Assembly: GCF_000424445.1 (NCBI RefSeq) | Contig: NZ_AUJX01000030.1 | Span: 1-51,317, forward strand | Direction: 5' to 3' | Origin: Oribacterium sp. NK2B42 | GTDB taxonomy: Bacteria > Bacillota > Clostridia > Lachnospirales > Lachnospiraceae | DNA length: 51,317 nt | In this document: positions 34,301 through 42,289 of the stretch, in pieces | Numbering within the stretch: the stretch's first letter is position 1 | Layout of the letters: each line of letters starts with the position of its first letter | Made by a program: the position numbers and the translations under genes | The notes under the pieces: model-generated | Seen by the model: the letters and a program-made list of their open reading frames with translations, nothing else | Told to the model about the DNA's origin: nothing | The model's database searches: none

Positions 34301-34836
34301 AGATAGCCGTGATCTGTCATATAATCCTGAAAGCCCTGATAGATGAGAGCCAGGTCATGGAGTTTACTTCTGGTATAGGCAGAGTCTGTGTGTGCAGCCG
34401 CCGTGTCGATCATATCCGGAGTGACGCGATACTGGTAGAATTCCGATATCTGGGATTTAAGTTCATTCAAGAATCCGGGTTTATCCAGTTCCCTCTGATA
34501 GAGTTTCAGCTTGTCCTTCATGTTTTCCGTGACTGCTCTCAGGATCATAACTTTTCCCATGTCGTCGATCACGGTCATATCGCTGAGACGGATATTCTGT
34601 TCTTCGAACACGCGGTAGGCCAGTCTGTTGAAGCTAAGGACATCTATGTTCAGGATTCCGTTTCCTTTATTAAGGATGTGTCCTGTTATCTTTTTCTGCA
34701 TTGCAAGGGTGTCCTGCTCCGGCACTATGAGAAACCAGTTCTTTTTCAAGTTCCCCGGGGCGTGCTTCAGGAAATACTGCAGGATATATTCTGTTTTACC
34801 GGCGCCGGTGGCACCGAATACGAAGGTAAGACTCAT
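31375..34836 (-). CDS. addB: ATP-dependent helicase/deoxyribonuclease subunit B
   Basis: 1153 residues from the ATG at 34836, with GGAGATCCAC upstream. The frame stays open to 34902, without a ribosome site. The N-terminal Walker A is FGATGAGKTEYIL. The inactivated helicase part follows, which in studied AddB scans for Chi. The RecB-like nuclease carries KGRIDRIDIAQDEG and KIIDYKTGS. The iron-sulphur cysteines are one in YSQCAYAHFL plus three in CDWCPYHSICKFD near the C-terminus, the classic 1+3 arrangement. It is the first gene of the addBA operon. Confidence 0.95.
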   Translation of the reverse strand: MSLTFVFGATGAGKTEYILQYFLKHAPGNLKKNWFLIVPEQDTLAMQKKITGHILNKGNGILNIDVLSFNRLAYRVFEEQNIRLSDMTVIDDMGKVMILRAVTENMKDKLKLYQRELDKPGFLNELKSQISEFYQYRVTPDMIDTAAAHTDSAYTRSKLHDLALIYQGFQDYMTDHGYLTQEEILDKLYRVMPDSKLLQDSVVAFDGFTGFTPIQLNILEEVLPVTKETLVTCDVSIDPEDSIYDERGPEDLFYLSRQTVKKLTAMAKKLEVEVTPTIDVNRYDARTGETRDAQKPAYRFDTDHGHAFDVIERRLYRYGNKEEDKTGAGDTLVIREAADQRQEIEAIATEIESLIRNGKMRYQDIGIILTEPESYRDIIYKIFSEADIPYFFDDPISLKDSPYAEILCSALLVIDQNFSFDSVTRYLKSLPKDDPDEEHEVDAMDNYLRKTGKRGIGKYSETWLDKEGNADEMEPLRDKLMSPLLKLHKKLRGKDANVSEKILSLKEFMEDIRSKDKVLLLTEKLRALGDQNRAEAIRESIGAIDSVLDQMSKLLGTTYMSSGDFKDILDAGLNQASVRVIPATSDQVVIGDLTRSRFSNPLVFFIAGITADRIPKAESDHKIISDRDRKLFENIGVELAPGRLEDALIQRFYIYRALLNPSERQILSYPTKGRDGKGVKPSGLIGEIKNMFSDLCIEKLRGKKGHIYTKKEAERFVSRELAETVDAEISAGRDYERMLNFLSILKNDEEFREKVAKLISGAFTRYEEAGLKDEVARELYGDMITDSSITRLEKYSQCAYAHFLQYGLRLKERDTFEIQMFDIGNLYHAAIEKSFRDVEAQNRSITDLSNEELYSLTSANVEEVAEAYKYSMLLGTARNRYIIHKAQSIAGTTMWALREQLRHGEFYVADIEKSFEYVRNGLKLKGRIDRIDIAQDEGHVYVKIIDYKTGSTAFDLTKVYNGLQLQLVTYMSYAMTDYQNRFPEKEVLPAAMLYYRIKEPLLDYDPGRTPEDREKQWLNELKLDGLVNPDAGIVKLLDRDMSDKSEVVPVTMKKGVVDTGKKNIASTKQFEALENYVDKLMKQFSRDIISGRVAIDPVEIDKDHNACDWCPYHSICKFDKRINGFKFRKQIVKERSEIWQEIMPEEQQDEVDE

Positions 34837-35042
34837 GTGGATCTCCAATTTATTAAATGTGGCGGGTTCATAAGATCTATTTTTTAGGATTACATTATAC
34901 AATAGAAATTACGTTTTAAGAAATCGGGAATCTGGTTATATAATAATTTTAGAAACTGGTGATTACAATGTGGTCAGTCAGGTTCTATAATTCATATCAA
35001 CTTAGGGGAACTAAAATTTGAAGTTATGGGGAGGAAATAATT

Positions 35043-35624
35043 ATGATTCAGAATAATACTTACAAGCTTTCGCTGGCGGCTCTTTTTGCGGCTCTGTCGT
35101 ATGTAGTATTTACTTTTTTGCAGATAAAGATTCCGGTTGGCGGAGATATGACTTCCATACATCTCGGAAATGCGGTTGTGGTTCTTGCTTCACTGATCAT
35201 CGGCGGACCCCTTGGTGGTCTTGCAGGCGCAATCGGCATGAGTATCGGAGATTTCTTTGATCCGGTTTATGCTCCGCTTGTTCCGAAGACTCTCATCTGC
35301 AAGTTATGCATCGGTCTCATCACAGGTTTCGTTGCTCACAGGATCGGTAAGATCACTTCGAGCAATGATGAAAAATACGTACTCAGGGTTTCGGCTATCG
35401 CTGCCGCTTTAGGTCTTCTGTTCAATGTCATCGCCGACCCTATCATCGGCTACTGGTACAAGATCCTGATTCTCGGAAAGCCTGCCGCAGATCTTTCACT
35501 GACTATCAATTTTGTTTCATCCGGTATCAATGCTGTTATTTCTTTGATCGTCTCTGTAGTGGTTTATATGGCGCTTCGCCCGGCACTTAAGCAGTCAGGA
35601 TTCTTCCTGAAGCTTGCAAACTAA
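35043..35624 (+). CDS. ECF transporter S component, substrate unknown
   Basis: 193 residues with about six membrane helices. It starts KLSLAALFAALSYVVFTFLQ, the usual S-component helix with small residues for docking to EcfT. IPVGGDMTSIHLGNAVVVLASLIIG and GPLGGLAGAIGMSIGDFFDP match the PF07155-like group that includes vitamin-precursor carriers. It binds a vitamin and uses a shared EcfAAT module, not encoded here. GGGGAGGAAATAATT precedes the ATG. I see no TPP, folate or preQ1 riboswitch in the 206-base upstream gap, so the substrate stays open. Confidence 0.85.
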   Translation: MIQNNTYKLSLAALFAALSYVVFTFLQIKIPVGGDMTSIHLGNAVVVLASLIIGGPLGGLAGAIGMSIGDFFDPVYAPLVPKTLICKLCIGLITGFVAHRIGKITSSNDEKYVLRVSAIAAALGLLFNVIADPIIGYWYKILILGKPAADLSLTINFVSSGINAVISLIVSVVVYMALRPALKQSGFFLKLAN

Positions 35625-35697
35625 AAAGATACAAATCTTAAAATATATCAGGCGAGTATCACCGGATTGTTTCCGGTGTACCCTTTACTTAAAATGT

Positions 35698-35751
35698 AAA
35701 GACCATTGAAGATGATTCTCATTTTCGAGAACCTTCCTCAATGGTCTTTTA
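35698..35751 (+). terminator. Intrinsic terminator after the ECF gene
   Basis: AAGACCATTGA pairs with TCAATGGTCTT across a longer imperfect stem (35698-35747), followed by T residues. Confidence 0.75.
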
Positions 35752-35816
35752 ACACATAAACTATACTCACATATAAATATATATAACCAATTACGTTATA
35801 TAAACTGTAAATTGCT

Positions 35817-36821
35817 TCAATCTTCCACTGGATTAAGAACTGCTTTTATCACCTTTTCTTCATCATAGTCAGGAGCGAATTCTGCTGCGGTGTCGCAAAT
35901 GACCTGAACTCTGATTTCGCTCTCTTCAAGTTCATCAGCTATCTGACTAATATTTTTACCCTTGCGAAGTTTGCGACATATCTGCCTTACAAGCCGAGTT
36001 TCCTCTCCTTCAGCAACTGCCGCATCATATTTTCTAAGCCATTCCAAAGTACTGTCCATCATTATATCACCTACCTTCCTGATGACATTCACTCTATTTT
36101 CATTAAGTCTTTTGGTCACTTTTTCCATTTCCTTGATTATAACACCCTTGGTTCTTAGCGACAATACAGCCTCCGGGAGCTGATGTATACGCTCAATCAC
36201 CTCGAAATATATATCCTCAAACTCCTTTAATTTCTCTTTGTCGTGTTCATAGATATCCATTTGGCTTTCGAGATTAAATGCAAAGAATGGTAACAAGAAA
36301 TGCAATTTGTTTTCAAACATCTCTTCAATGCTGAACCATGCCTCACAGATCACCGGGGCCTCGTAAGATACTTCACCTCCCGGAGTTATGATTCTGAATT
36401 TGGCTTTTTCAGGAGGCTTACCCTTGTCTCTTAGCACAAATAATACACTCTGAGGTATTTCGATTTTGATTTCATCATATTCGTAGGTGCTATCGTCAAT
36501 AGCAGTTTGGAACGCATATTGAATTATCCGAATCAACATGCTCCCGGAATATCCATTACTCTGACACTCCATATTATATTTCTTGGTTTTTCCACGGAAA
36601 GTAATGCTAAAGTGTGAATCTGTGATTTGTTCTTCTGTTTTACCATCTGTATGCTCTACAAAGTGTTGATTGCGTAGCCTGATTATCTTTGCAGTATTAT
36701 CGTAATCCTCGTGAAAAATAAAATTCACAAATTGCAGCAATGCATCATCACATTCTGTTTCAAGAATTCTTACAGCTTTATCATATGCAGTGTAACTCAC
36801 TGTTCTCTTTTTTTTTGACAT
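35817..36821 (-). CDS. Rpn/PD-(D/E)XK-type nuclease-family protein
   Basis: 334 residues from the ATG at 36821 (MSKKKRTVSYTAYD), with GAAAGGAGTAC upstream. The N-terminal half resembles the Rpn/transposase_31 nuclease fold: AYDKAVRILETECDDALLQFVNF, then DSHFSITFRGKTKKYNMECQS with the candidate D...E-x-Q core of a PD-(D/E)XK site. A C-terminal segment (EETRLVRQICRKLRKGKNIS, then IADELEES) is a known tail of this group. Such proteins are common in Lachnospiraceae, often in several copies, and are linked to RecA-independent recombination. The neighbourhood is AT-rich and accessory in character. Confidence 0.75.
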   Translation of the reverse strand: MSKKKRTVSYTAYDKAVRILETECDDALLQFVNFIFHEDYDNTAKIIRLRNQHFVEHTDGKTEEQITDSHFSITFRGKTKKYNMECQSNGYSGSMLIRIIQYAFQTAIDDSTYEYDEIKIEIPQSVLFVLRDKGKPPEKAKFRIITPGGEVSYEAPVICEAWFSIEEMFENKLHFLLPFFAFNLESQMDIYEHDKEKLKEFEDIYFEVIERIHQLPEAVLSLRTKGVIIKEMEKVTKRLNENRVNVIRKVGDIMMDSTLEWLRKYDAAVAEGEETRLVRQICRKLRKGKNISQIADELEESEIRVQVICDTAAEFAPDYDEEKVIKAVLNPVED

Positions 36822-37120
36822 AAAAGTACTCCTTTCTACGCCAATATTATAGAACAGCAGTTCTTGTATGTCAATATACACGAGTACATATGTTCCGCTT
36901 TTTGTTTTTTTGTTTAATTACGCTTCTACTTGAACATTAACTTGAGCAATATTAGCGCCTCGGTAAACATTTCTATGCTCATTAAAACCTCAAAGCGCTT
37001 TGTGATCTTTTTATAATCTTTTAATGGTGCTACTATTGCACGAAAAATTTATACTAGTAAAATTAAACTAAATGAGTCATGTTTTTTGAATTACATATAA
37101 GGATCAGGAGGGTAATAAGC

Positions 37121-37627
37121 TTGAAATATTTTAAATTATTTTTTGTTACATTGATGGTTTCAATCCTAATGATGATATCTGCATTTGCCGGACAGTGGCA
37201 GCAAGATGCTCTTGGAAGTCGTTATCTGAAGGATGATGGTTCTAATGCTATCGGTTGGGAATGGATTGATCGCAACAATGATGGAATAGCTGAACGATAC
37301 TATTTCAATGAATCCGGTTATTGCCTCATAAATACTGTCACACCGGATGGATGTATAGTTGATGCTAATGGTGCATGGGTTGTAAACGATGCAGTTCAAA
37401 CACAGGCATTGGCTGCACAACAATCTATAACGCAGAATGCTTCGGCTTCTGCGTCAACGTCAAAATCGGAGCAAAGTAACCTCGGAACAGTATGGCTCTC
37501 CGCAACCGGATCCAAGTATCATTCACGCAATAACTGTGGAACCATGAACCCGGCTAAAGCCAGAGAAGTATCTCTGGATGAAGCTCAAAGTTTGGGAATG
37601 ACAGCTTGTAAAAAATGCTTTAAATGA
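37121..37627 (+). CDS. Small secreted protein with cell-wall-repeat-like and Cys motifs
   Basis: 168 residues from a TTG at 37121 with a strong AGGAGGGTAATAAGC before it. An earlier in-frame ATG at 37079 lacks one. The signal peptide is MKYFKLFFVTLMVSILMM with a likely cut after AFA. Residues about 28-95 look like choline-binding-type aromatic repeats (GQWQQDALGSRYLKDDGSN, GWEWIDRNNDGIAERYYFN). A Ser/Ala/Gln linker follows. The C-terminal 45 residues hold YHSRNNC...CKKC, a pattern seen at the end of extracellular nucleases and related wall proteins. Function unknown. Confidence 0.7.
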   Translation: MKYFKLFFVTLMVSILMMISAFAGQWQQDALGSRYLKDDGSNAIGWEWIDRNNDGIAERYYFNESGYCLINTVTPDGCIVDANGAWVVNDAVQTQALAAQQSITQNASASASTSKSEQSNLGTVWLSATGSKYHSRNNCGTMNPAKAREVSLDEAQSLGMTACKKCFK

Positions 37628-37779
37628 TCCCCCTGAAATAAGATATTAAAAGGCGTTTGGCACATTCGCCTGATGCGCTGTGCAGGAAGATTGAAATACA
37701 CCAGTATCCCGACAAGCATTGCCAGAAGAATTACTGTCACTATAGAAATAATTAAAACCAAATGTGATTTCTTTTCCAT
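37585..37779 (-). pseudogene. Broken membrane-protein gene, N-terminal signal-anchor remnant
   Basis: A 64-codon frame starts MEKKSHLVLIISIVTVILLA and continues with a single membrane helix to NLPAQRIRRMCQ. This is the usual start of Lachnospiraceae membrane proteins whose next part is a TPR-like repeat (LAEKYL..). Here the homology stops after MCQ, and the frame runs into the antisense end of the secreted-protein gene. The ribosome site is weak (aggggtatgt). It is probably a truncated remnant rather than a working small protein. Confidence 0.5.
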
Positions 37780-37990
37780 ACATACCCCTGATCGCTCTTT
37801 ATGGTTAATACCTTCCAAATATAATACATATTTCCGCAAAGAAAAACGCCCAAATAAATTCTATCGAGATATTTTGAATGTTTTCTTTTGTATGCATGTA
37901 TATTAACATTTGCATCTAAAATTTCGTTTTTAATCTGACATAATGCATTATTCGCTGATGGATTGTAACGAGCATCAATTTGTCCGGACT

Positions 37991-38037
37991 AAAAGACCAC
38001 CGGAGACGGTTCTCACATGCGTGGACCGTCTCCGGTG
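37991..38037 (-). terminator. Hairpin/terminator downstream of hepT
   Basis: CACCGGAGACGGT (37998-38010) pairs perfectly with ACCGTCTCCGGTG (38025-38037), with a short T run on the minus side. It shares the GACGGTTCTC word with the IS ends. The rest of the 417-base gap 37780-38196 is AT-rich and featureless. Confidence 0.65.
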
Positions 38038-38196
38038 AATCTTATTACGTCAGGAACATCTACAACCACAGATTTATCAAATAAACGTAGCCATATAAAG
38101 TAGCAAAGTAATGATTCTATCTTCGCTTACCCCAATATTTCCATCAATAAATCTATATAAGACAGTTTCATATCTTACATCCGGAACCTAAAATTA

Positions 38197-38535
38197 TTAT
38201 TCAGATAATTCTTTTATCTTTTCTATCAATAATGGAATTTCATCCAAAACAACATCTGCAATGATATTCCAATTCGTTCCATCATAATCATGGATAAGTC
38301 TATGTCTCAACCCGGCTATCATATTCCACTCTATGTCCGCATGAAGATTTTTGAAATCATCACTGATATGGTATGCATGTTCGCCAATATTATATAAAGG
38401 GGTTGTTACAAGCCACTGTAGGGCATAATCATCCATTAATCTATCTTTGGTGACTTTATTGCTCTTAATGTATTCGTTTAGTTTTGAAGCATTTTCATAA
38501 ATCTTTTTAATGCGTTGTTCATCTGAATACTTCAT
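38197..38535 (-). CDS. hepT: HepT-family toxin (DUF86)
   Basis: 112 residues, all helical. The HEPN active motif Rx4HxY is exact in GLRHRLIHDYDG. In characterised MntA-HepT pairs HepT is an RNase-type toxin, silenced when MntA adds AMP to the tyrosine of this motif. The start overlaps the mntA stop by four bases (translational coupling). AT-rich coding and accessory context suggest horizontal transfer. Confidence 0.88.
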   Translation of the reverse strand: MKYSDEQRIKKIYENASKLNEYIKSNKVTKDRLMDDYALQWLVTTPLYNIGEHAYHISDDFKNLHADIEWNMIAGLRHRLIHDYDGTNWNIIADVVLDEIPLLIEKIKELSE

Positions 38536-38834
38536 GCAACAAGAACCTTCTCTTTCATTATGGTTTTATAAAACTCACTATCCTGATTAACTTCATTTAT
38601 TTCAAATACATCCACATCTTTATCCAAGGCTTTACGTAATTCTTCAGCAAAAGCAAAAATTCTAGTCAATTTAAAACCGGCTCCACCATATACAAGAAAA
38701 TCTAAATCACTTTCGGAATTAGCCTCTTTTCTTGCATATGACCCAAACAAATACACTTCTCTTATTCCATACTTTTGTGCTATGGGGGCAACAACACGTA
38801 TGATATCTTGAAGTGTTAATATATCTCTTTTCAT
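38532..38834 (-). CDS. mntA: MntA-family nucleotidyltransferase antitoxin
   Basis: 100 residues of minimal nucleotidyltransferase fold. The catalytic signature GSx10DxD is exact: LFGSYARKEANSESDLDFLV. A further acidic residue lies in DKDVDVFEINE. It is expected to AMPylate and so inactivate HepT encoded directly downstream. GGGAGAGGAT precedes the ATG. There is no other gene in the unit. Confidence 0.88.
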   Translation of the reverse strand: MKRDILTLQDIIRVVAPIAQKYGIREVYLFGSYARKEANSESDLDFLVYGGAGFKLTRIFAFAEELRKALDKDVDVFEINEVNQDSEFYKTIMKEKVLVA

Positions 38835-38921
38835 ATCCTCTCCCGATATTATTAATCACCACACAACACATATAACTATGATTTGATTATACGTTTATAA
38901 TCAGATTCTTTCAATCGTAAG

Positions 38922-38969
38922 AAAAGCTCCGGAAACAAGTCATTCACATAACTTGTTTCCGGAGCTTTT
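38922..38969. terminator. Perfect 19-bp stem, terminator after glycerate kinase
   Basis: AAAAGCTCCGGAAACAAGT (38922-38940) pairs perfectly with 38951-38969 around a 10-base loop. The stem ends in TTTT in both directions. It lies 11 bases beyond the glycerate kinase stop and upstream of mntA. Confidence 0.88.
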
Positions 38970-38979
38970 ACTTTTTAGC

Positions 38980-40122
38980 TTACTTTTTCATTTCCATTCC
39001 TGCCTTCAGGAATCTGAACATTCTGATTGCGCCTTTGTAGTAAAGGTCTTCGGCATTATCAAGTGCATCCTTGAGGGGCATGGGGCCGTCAACGGTTGTC
39101 ATGATGGAGCTGATTCCGTGAGCGTAGATCTTGTCGTAGTCGCGGCCGAGGCTTCCGCAAAGAGCTGCTACGGGAACGCCATGCTTCTTTGATCTGTCGC
39201 CGATTCCCTGCATTACCTTTCCGAAGCAGGACTGCCAGTCTGTGCGGCCTTCGCCGGTAACTACTACATCTACTCCCTGAAGACGTCCTTCGAAGTCGAT
39301 GAGGTCAAGTACTGTCTCAATTCCGGACTTCATCTCTGCATCAAGGAATACCTTAAGAGCTGCACCGAGACCGCCGGCAGCACCGGAACCCTGGATGGTA
39401 TCAACGTCGATACCGAATTCCTTCTTTATGACATCACGGTAGTTCTGCATTCCCTTTTCAAGCTCATCAAGAATTTCAGGAGTACCGCCCTTCTGCTTTC
39501 CGAAGGTATAGGTTGCGCCATCAGGTCCGCAAAGAGGGTTTGTAACATCACACATTACTGTAAAGTGAGCATCCTTAACCTTAGGATCAAGGCCGCTAAT
39601 GTCTATATGCTCTACCTTTATGAGGTCGCTTCCCTTTCCTTCCAGAACGTTGCCGTCCTTATCGAAGAATCTGACTCCGAGGGCTGAAGCAAAGCCCATT
39701 CCGCCGTCATTTGTAGCTGATCCGCCGATTGCGATGGCAATCTCCTTGTAGCCTGCATCGAGAGCAGCCTTGAGAAGCTCACCGGTTCCGTAGGTTGTGG
39801 TGTTTAAAGGATTTCTCTTCTCTTCCGGAACCATAGGGAGTCCGGATGCGGCAGCCATTTCAAGGATTGCTTCTGTATCAGAAAGTCTTCCGTAGAAGCC
39901 GTGCTCAGTCTCCATCAAAGGGCCGTGGACGTCAACATTAATCATCTCTCCGTTACGGGCTTTTACAACTGCTTCTGTGGTGCCTTCACCGCCGTCAGCA
40001 ACAGGAACGCCGCTGGTTTCGCAGTCTCCGAAAACCTCGTGAGCTGCCTTCGTGAGAAGTTCTATTGTCTGGTCACTTGAAAGGGTGCCCTTGAATGAGT
40101 CTGATGCAAAAAGTAATTTCAT
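38980..40122 (-). CDS. glxK: Glycerate kinase (GlxK/GarK type)
   Basis: 380 residues from the ATG at 40122 (GGAGGACAGAACC upstream). It phosphorylates D-glycerate, giving 2-phosphoglycerate in this family. Typical segments are the start MKLLFASDSFKGTLSS, then VPVADGGEGTTEAV, GGSATNDGGMGFASALG, GSGAAGGLGAAL and VVVTGEGRTDWQS. It is the last gene of the co-oriented catabolic block, following the PPC protein and GarR. With GarR it would complete tartronate semialdehyde to glycerate to phosphoglycerate. Confidence 0.94.
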   Translation of the reverse strand: MKLLFASDSFKGTLSSDQTIELLTKAAHEVFGDCETSGVPVADGGEGTTEAVVKARNGEMINVDVHGPLMETEHGFYGRLSDTEAILEMAAASGLPMVPEEKRNPLNTTTYGTGELLKAALDAGYKEIAIAIGGSATNDGGMGFASALGVRFFDKDGNVLEGKGSDLIKVEHIDISGLDPKVKDAHFTVMCDVTNPLCGPDGATYTFGKQKGGTPEILDELEKGMQNYRDVIKKEFGIDVDTIQGSGAAGGLGAALKVFLDAEMKSGIETVLDLIDFEGRLQGVDVVVTGEGRTDWQSCFGKVMQGIGDRSKKHGVPVAALCGSLGRDYDKIYAHGISSIMTTVDGPMPLKDALDNAEDLYYKGAIRMFRFLKAGMEMKK

Positions 40123-40318
40123 TGGTTCTGTCCTCCTGCGTGAAAACATCTTTCTATGTATAATTCACTGTTTCATAGCTGATGTGATTTTTAAATATCT
40201 TAACGTAAACCATTTACGATACACCCAATATACAAAGAGCAAACGTACTCGAATTCCGTTCAGATTCATTTGTCATTTTTGTTTGTGCTGATACCTGATA
40301 TGCTCCATGAAGTTTTTA

Positions 40319-40747
40319 TCAGTCAAAACAGAAAAGGTTCAACCCGGTATCAGTTATCTTATCTTTTTCTCTTCCCACATGTCCGTCTATTACTGTAATA
40401 AACAGCTCACTTGTACCGCTGATACGCACTTCCTTAAGGTGACCGCCGTAGGCATGTCCCTCCGAATCAGCAGCTGTTATATGAACATGCAGGTAAGGCT
40501 TTCCATCCATTTCCGTAACGCTTCCGACTATGGAAGTGAGTTCCAGCGGAATGTCCAGCCTTGTTTCATTAAATTCCTGCCTGCCCACATCATAGAGTCC
40601 CATGACCAAATGGTCCGCAGCACCTAAGCCTTCTATGGAAGCCAGTAATATCTTTTCTTTTTCACACAGCTCCATAATGGATGACATTACCTCTTCGCCA
40701 CGGTCAATCCTGAGAACTATCTTGCTTTCGAATTTTCTGTAGTCCAT
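40319..40747 (-). CDS. PPC/DUF296-domain protein
   Basis: 142 residues, a stand-alone plant-and-prokaryote-conserved domain. Metal-binding or structural histidines are seen in YLHVHITAADSEGHAYGGHL, and GLGAADHLVMGLYD is the usual earlier strand. Members form trimers; some plant proteins with this domain bind AT-rich DNA, but the bacterial role is unsettled. GGAGATTAAAT precedes the ATG. It lies between garR and glxK in one direction, so it may regulate or serve that pathway. Confidence 0.82.
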   Translation of the reverse strand: MDYRKFESKIVLRIDRGEEVMSSIMELCEKEKILLASIEGLGAADHLVMGLYDVGRQEFNETRLDIPLELTSIVGSVTEMDGKPYLHVHITAADSEGHAYGGHLKEVRISGTSELFITVIDGHVGREKDKITDTGLNLFCFD

Positions 40748-40933
40748 ATTTAATCTCCTAACTGAAATCTGATCACCGACAATGATTTTTAGTTGTTAGA
40801 TAATATTTTCATATATGGAGAAAGAGACCGCAAGTACCTCTCACGATCTCACCTCAGATGTATCATTTTCTATAGACCAATATAGATAATACCTTAATCG
40901 CTTATAAGCCCCCGATCAACGCAGGACTCATAG

Positions 40934-40971
40934 GCAGGATACCGGATTTCCGGAGAAAGAGGGTATCCTGC
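40934..40971. other. Hairpin after garR
   Basis: GCAGGATACC (40934-40943) pairs with GGTATCCTGC (40962-40971), with CCGGATTTCCGG folded within the loop. There is no T-tract, so it is more likely an mRNA-end stabiliser or weak terminator. Confidence 0.5.
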
Positions 40972-40996
40972 TTATATGAAATTGGGATAAAGGAGA

Positions 40997-41887
40997 TTAC
41001 TTCTCAACGATTGAAGTTCCTGACATACGCTCATAATATCTTACGATATCGTCGTGGTCGCAGGCACCTTCGTCATGGTTCATGAGCTCCTGCATTACTT
41101 CCATCATCTGAGCAGTCATAGGAACCGGCATGTTGATTGCATGAGCTGCGTTTAAGGCATTGGTCAGATCCTTGATATGAAGGTTGATACGGAAGCCCGG
41201 CTCATAGTTTCCTGAAAGCATCATCGGAGCCTTTGCATCCATAACCGTTGAACCTGCGAGACCGCCGCGGATTGCCTGATATACAAGCTGTGGATCTGTG
41301 CCGGCCTTCTTTGCAAATGTTAATGCCTCTGCAACGATACCGATGTTTGCGACAACGATCATTTGGTTTGCAAGCTTTGCAACATTACCTGAACCGATAG
41401 GTCCGACATAAACAACTGATGCTGCCATAGCCTTGAGTACTGGGAGATACTTGTCAAATGTCTCCTTATTTCCGCCTGCCATAACCGAAAGTGTTCCGTC
41501 GATGGCCTTTGGCTCTCCGCCTGAAACGGGGCAGTCAAGAAGCTCGATACCGCTCTTTGCAAGCTCTGCAGAGATCTTCTGTGACTCAACCGGATCGATG
41601 GAAGACATATCCAGAACTGTGATTCCGCTCTTTCCTCCTTCAACGATTCCGCCTTCACCAAGTGCAACCTCACGAACCTGTGGGCTGTTGGGAAGCATTG
41701 TGATGATAACTTCGCATCCCTGCTTAACGATATCTGCGGCATTCTTTGCGCCTGCAGCACCCATTGCAACAAATTCATCTATAACAGCCTGCTTATGTGT
41801 TGTAACAACAACCTCGTATCCTGCCTTAACAAGATTCTTAGCCATTGGCTTGCCCATGATTCCAAGTCCGACAAATCCGATCTTCAT
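40997..41887 (-). CDS. garR: Tartronate semialdehyde reductase (2-hydroxy-3-oxopropionate reductase)
   Basis: 296 residues from the ATG at 41887 (GGAGTTTCAT upstream). It is a beta-hydroxyacid dehydrogenase with Rossmann start GFVGLGIMGKPMAKNL. The substrate loop is DCPVSGGEPKAIDGTLSVMA, and the catalytic lysine lies in GSGNVAKLANQM. NADH-dependent reduction of tartronate semialdehyde to D-glycerate is inferred from the adjacent glycerate kinase. 3-hydroxyisobutyrate dehydrogenase is the main alternative within the same family. Confidence 0.88.
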   Translation of the reverse strand: MKIGFVGLGIMGKPMAKNLVKAGYEVVVTTHKQAVIDEFVAMGAAGAKNAADIVKQGCEVIITMLPNSPQVREVALGEGGIVEGGKSGITVLDMSSIDPVESQKISAELAKSGIELLDCPVSGGEPKAIDGTLSVMAGGNKETFDKYLPVLKAMAASVVYVGPIGSGNVAKLANQMIVVANIGIVAEALTFAKKAGTDPQLVYQAIRGGLAGSTVMDAKAPMMLSGNYEPGFRINLHIKDLTNALNAAHAINMPVPMTAQMMEVMQELMNHDEGACDHDDIVRYYERMSGTSIVEK

Positions 41888-42052
41888 ATGAAACTCCTTT
41901 TCCGGCATAGTGGTTCAATGCCTAAAAAACTGATATTTCCGGTAGCTAAACTACTGATAAAACCTGTTAAAAGTTTTATAAATCCGTGCCTTGGGGAACT
42001 TTTCCTCTGCACGATTTATATCTTATTAGAAATGAAATTTTTAAACAATCTG

Positions 42053-42091
42053 CATTTAGCACAAAGGAACGCTTCGTAAATATGCTAAATG
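42053..42091. promoter_or_regulatory. Inverted repeat upstream of garR, candidate operator
   Basis: CATTTAGCA (42053-42061) and TGCTAAATG (42083-42091) are exact inverted copies, with centres 30 bases apart, about three helical turns. They lie about 170 bases upstream of garR in the 402-base gap that separates it from the PrpR-like regulator. This is a plausible binding site for that Fis-type helix-turn-helix protein. Confidence 0.45.
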
Positions 42092-42209
42092 TTAATCGGC
42101 GCAGGTTGCGTTTCTATATATTTTAATATGGTTCATTTCGGTTCAGATGTTTGCATAGATTTAGCTGTTACAAATATATCATTCCATTTCTTTATACAGT
42201 TTTAATATT

Positions 42210-42269
42210 TAAAAAGGAGCCATCGATGAAAGTGTCCCGGCCGGGAGGCACATATCAAATCGATGACTC
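42210..42269 (-). terminator. Intrinsic terminator after the PrpR-like gene
   Basis: Minus strand: GAGTCATCGAT pairs with ATCGATGGCTC, with an inner TCCCGGCCGGGA, followed by CTTTTTAAA. The AAGGAG plus ATG seen on the plus strand here is part of this hairpin and is not taken as a gene. Confidence 0.75.
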
Positions 42270-42289
42270 TCTGAGATCATTAGTATTTT

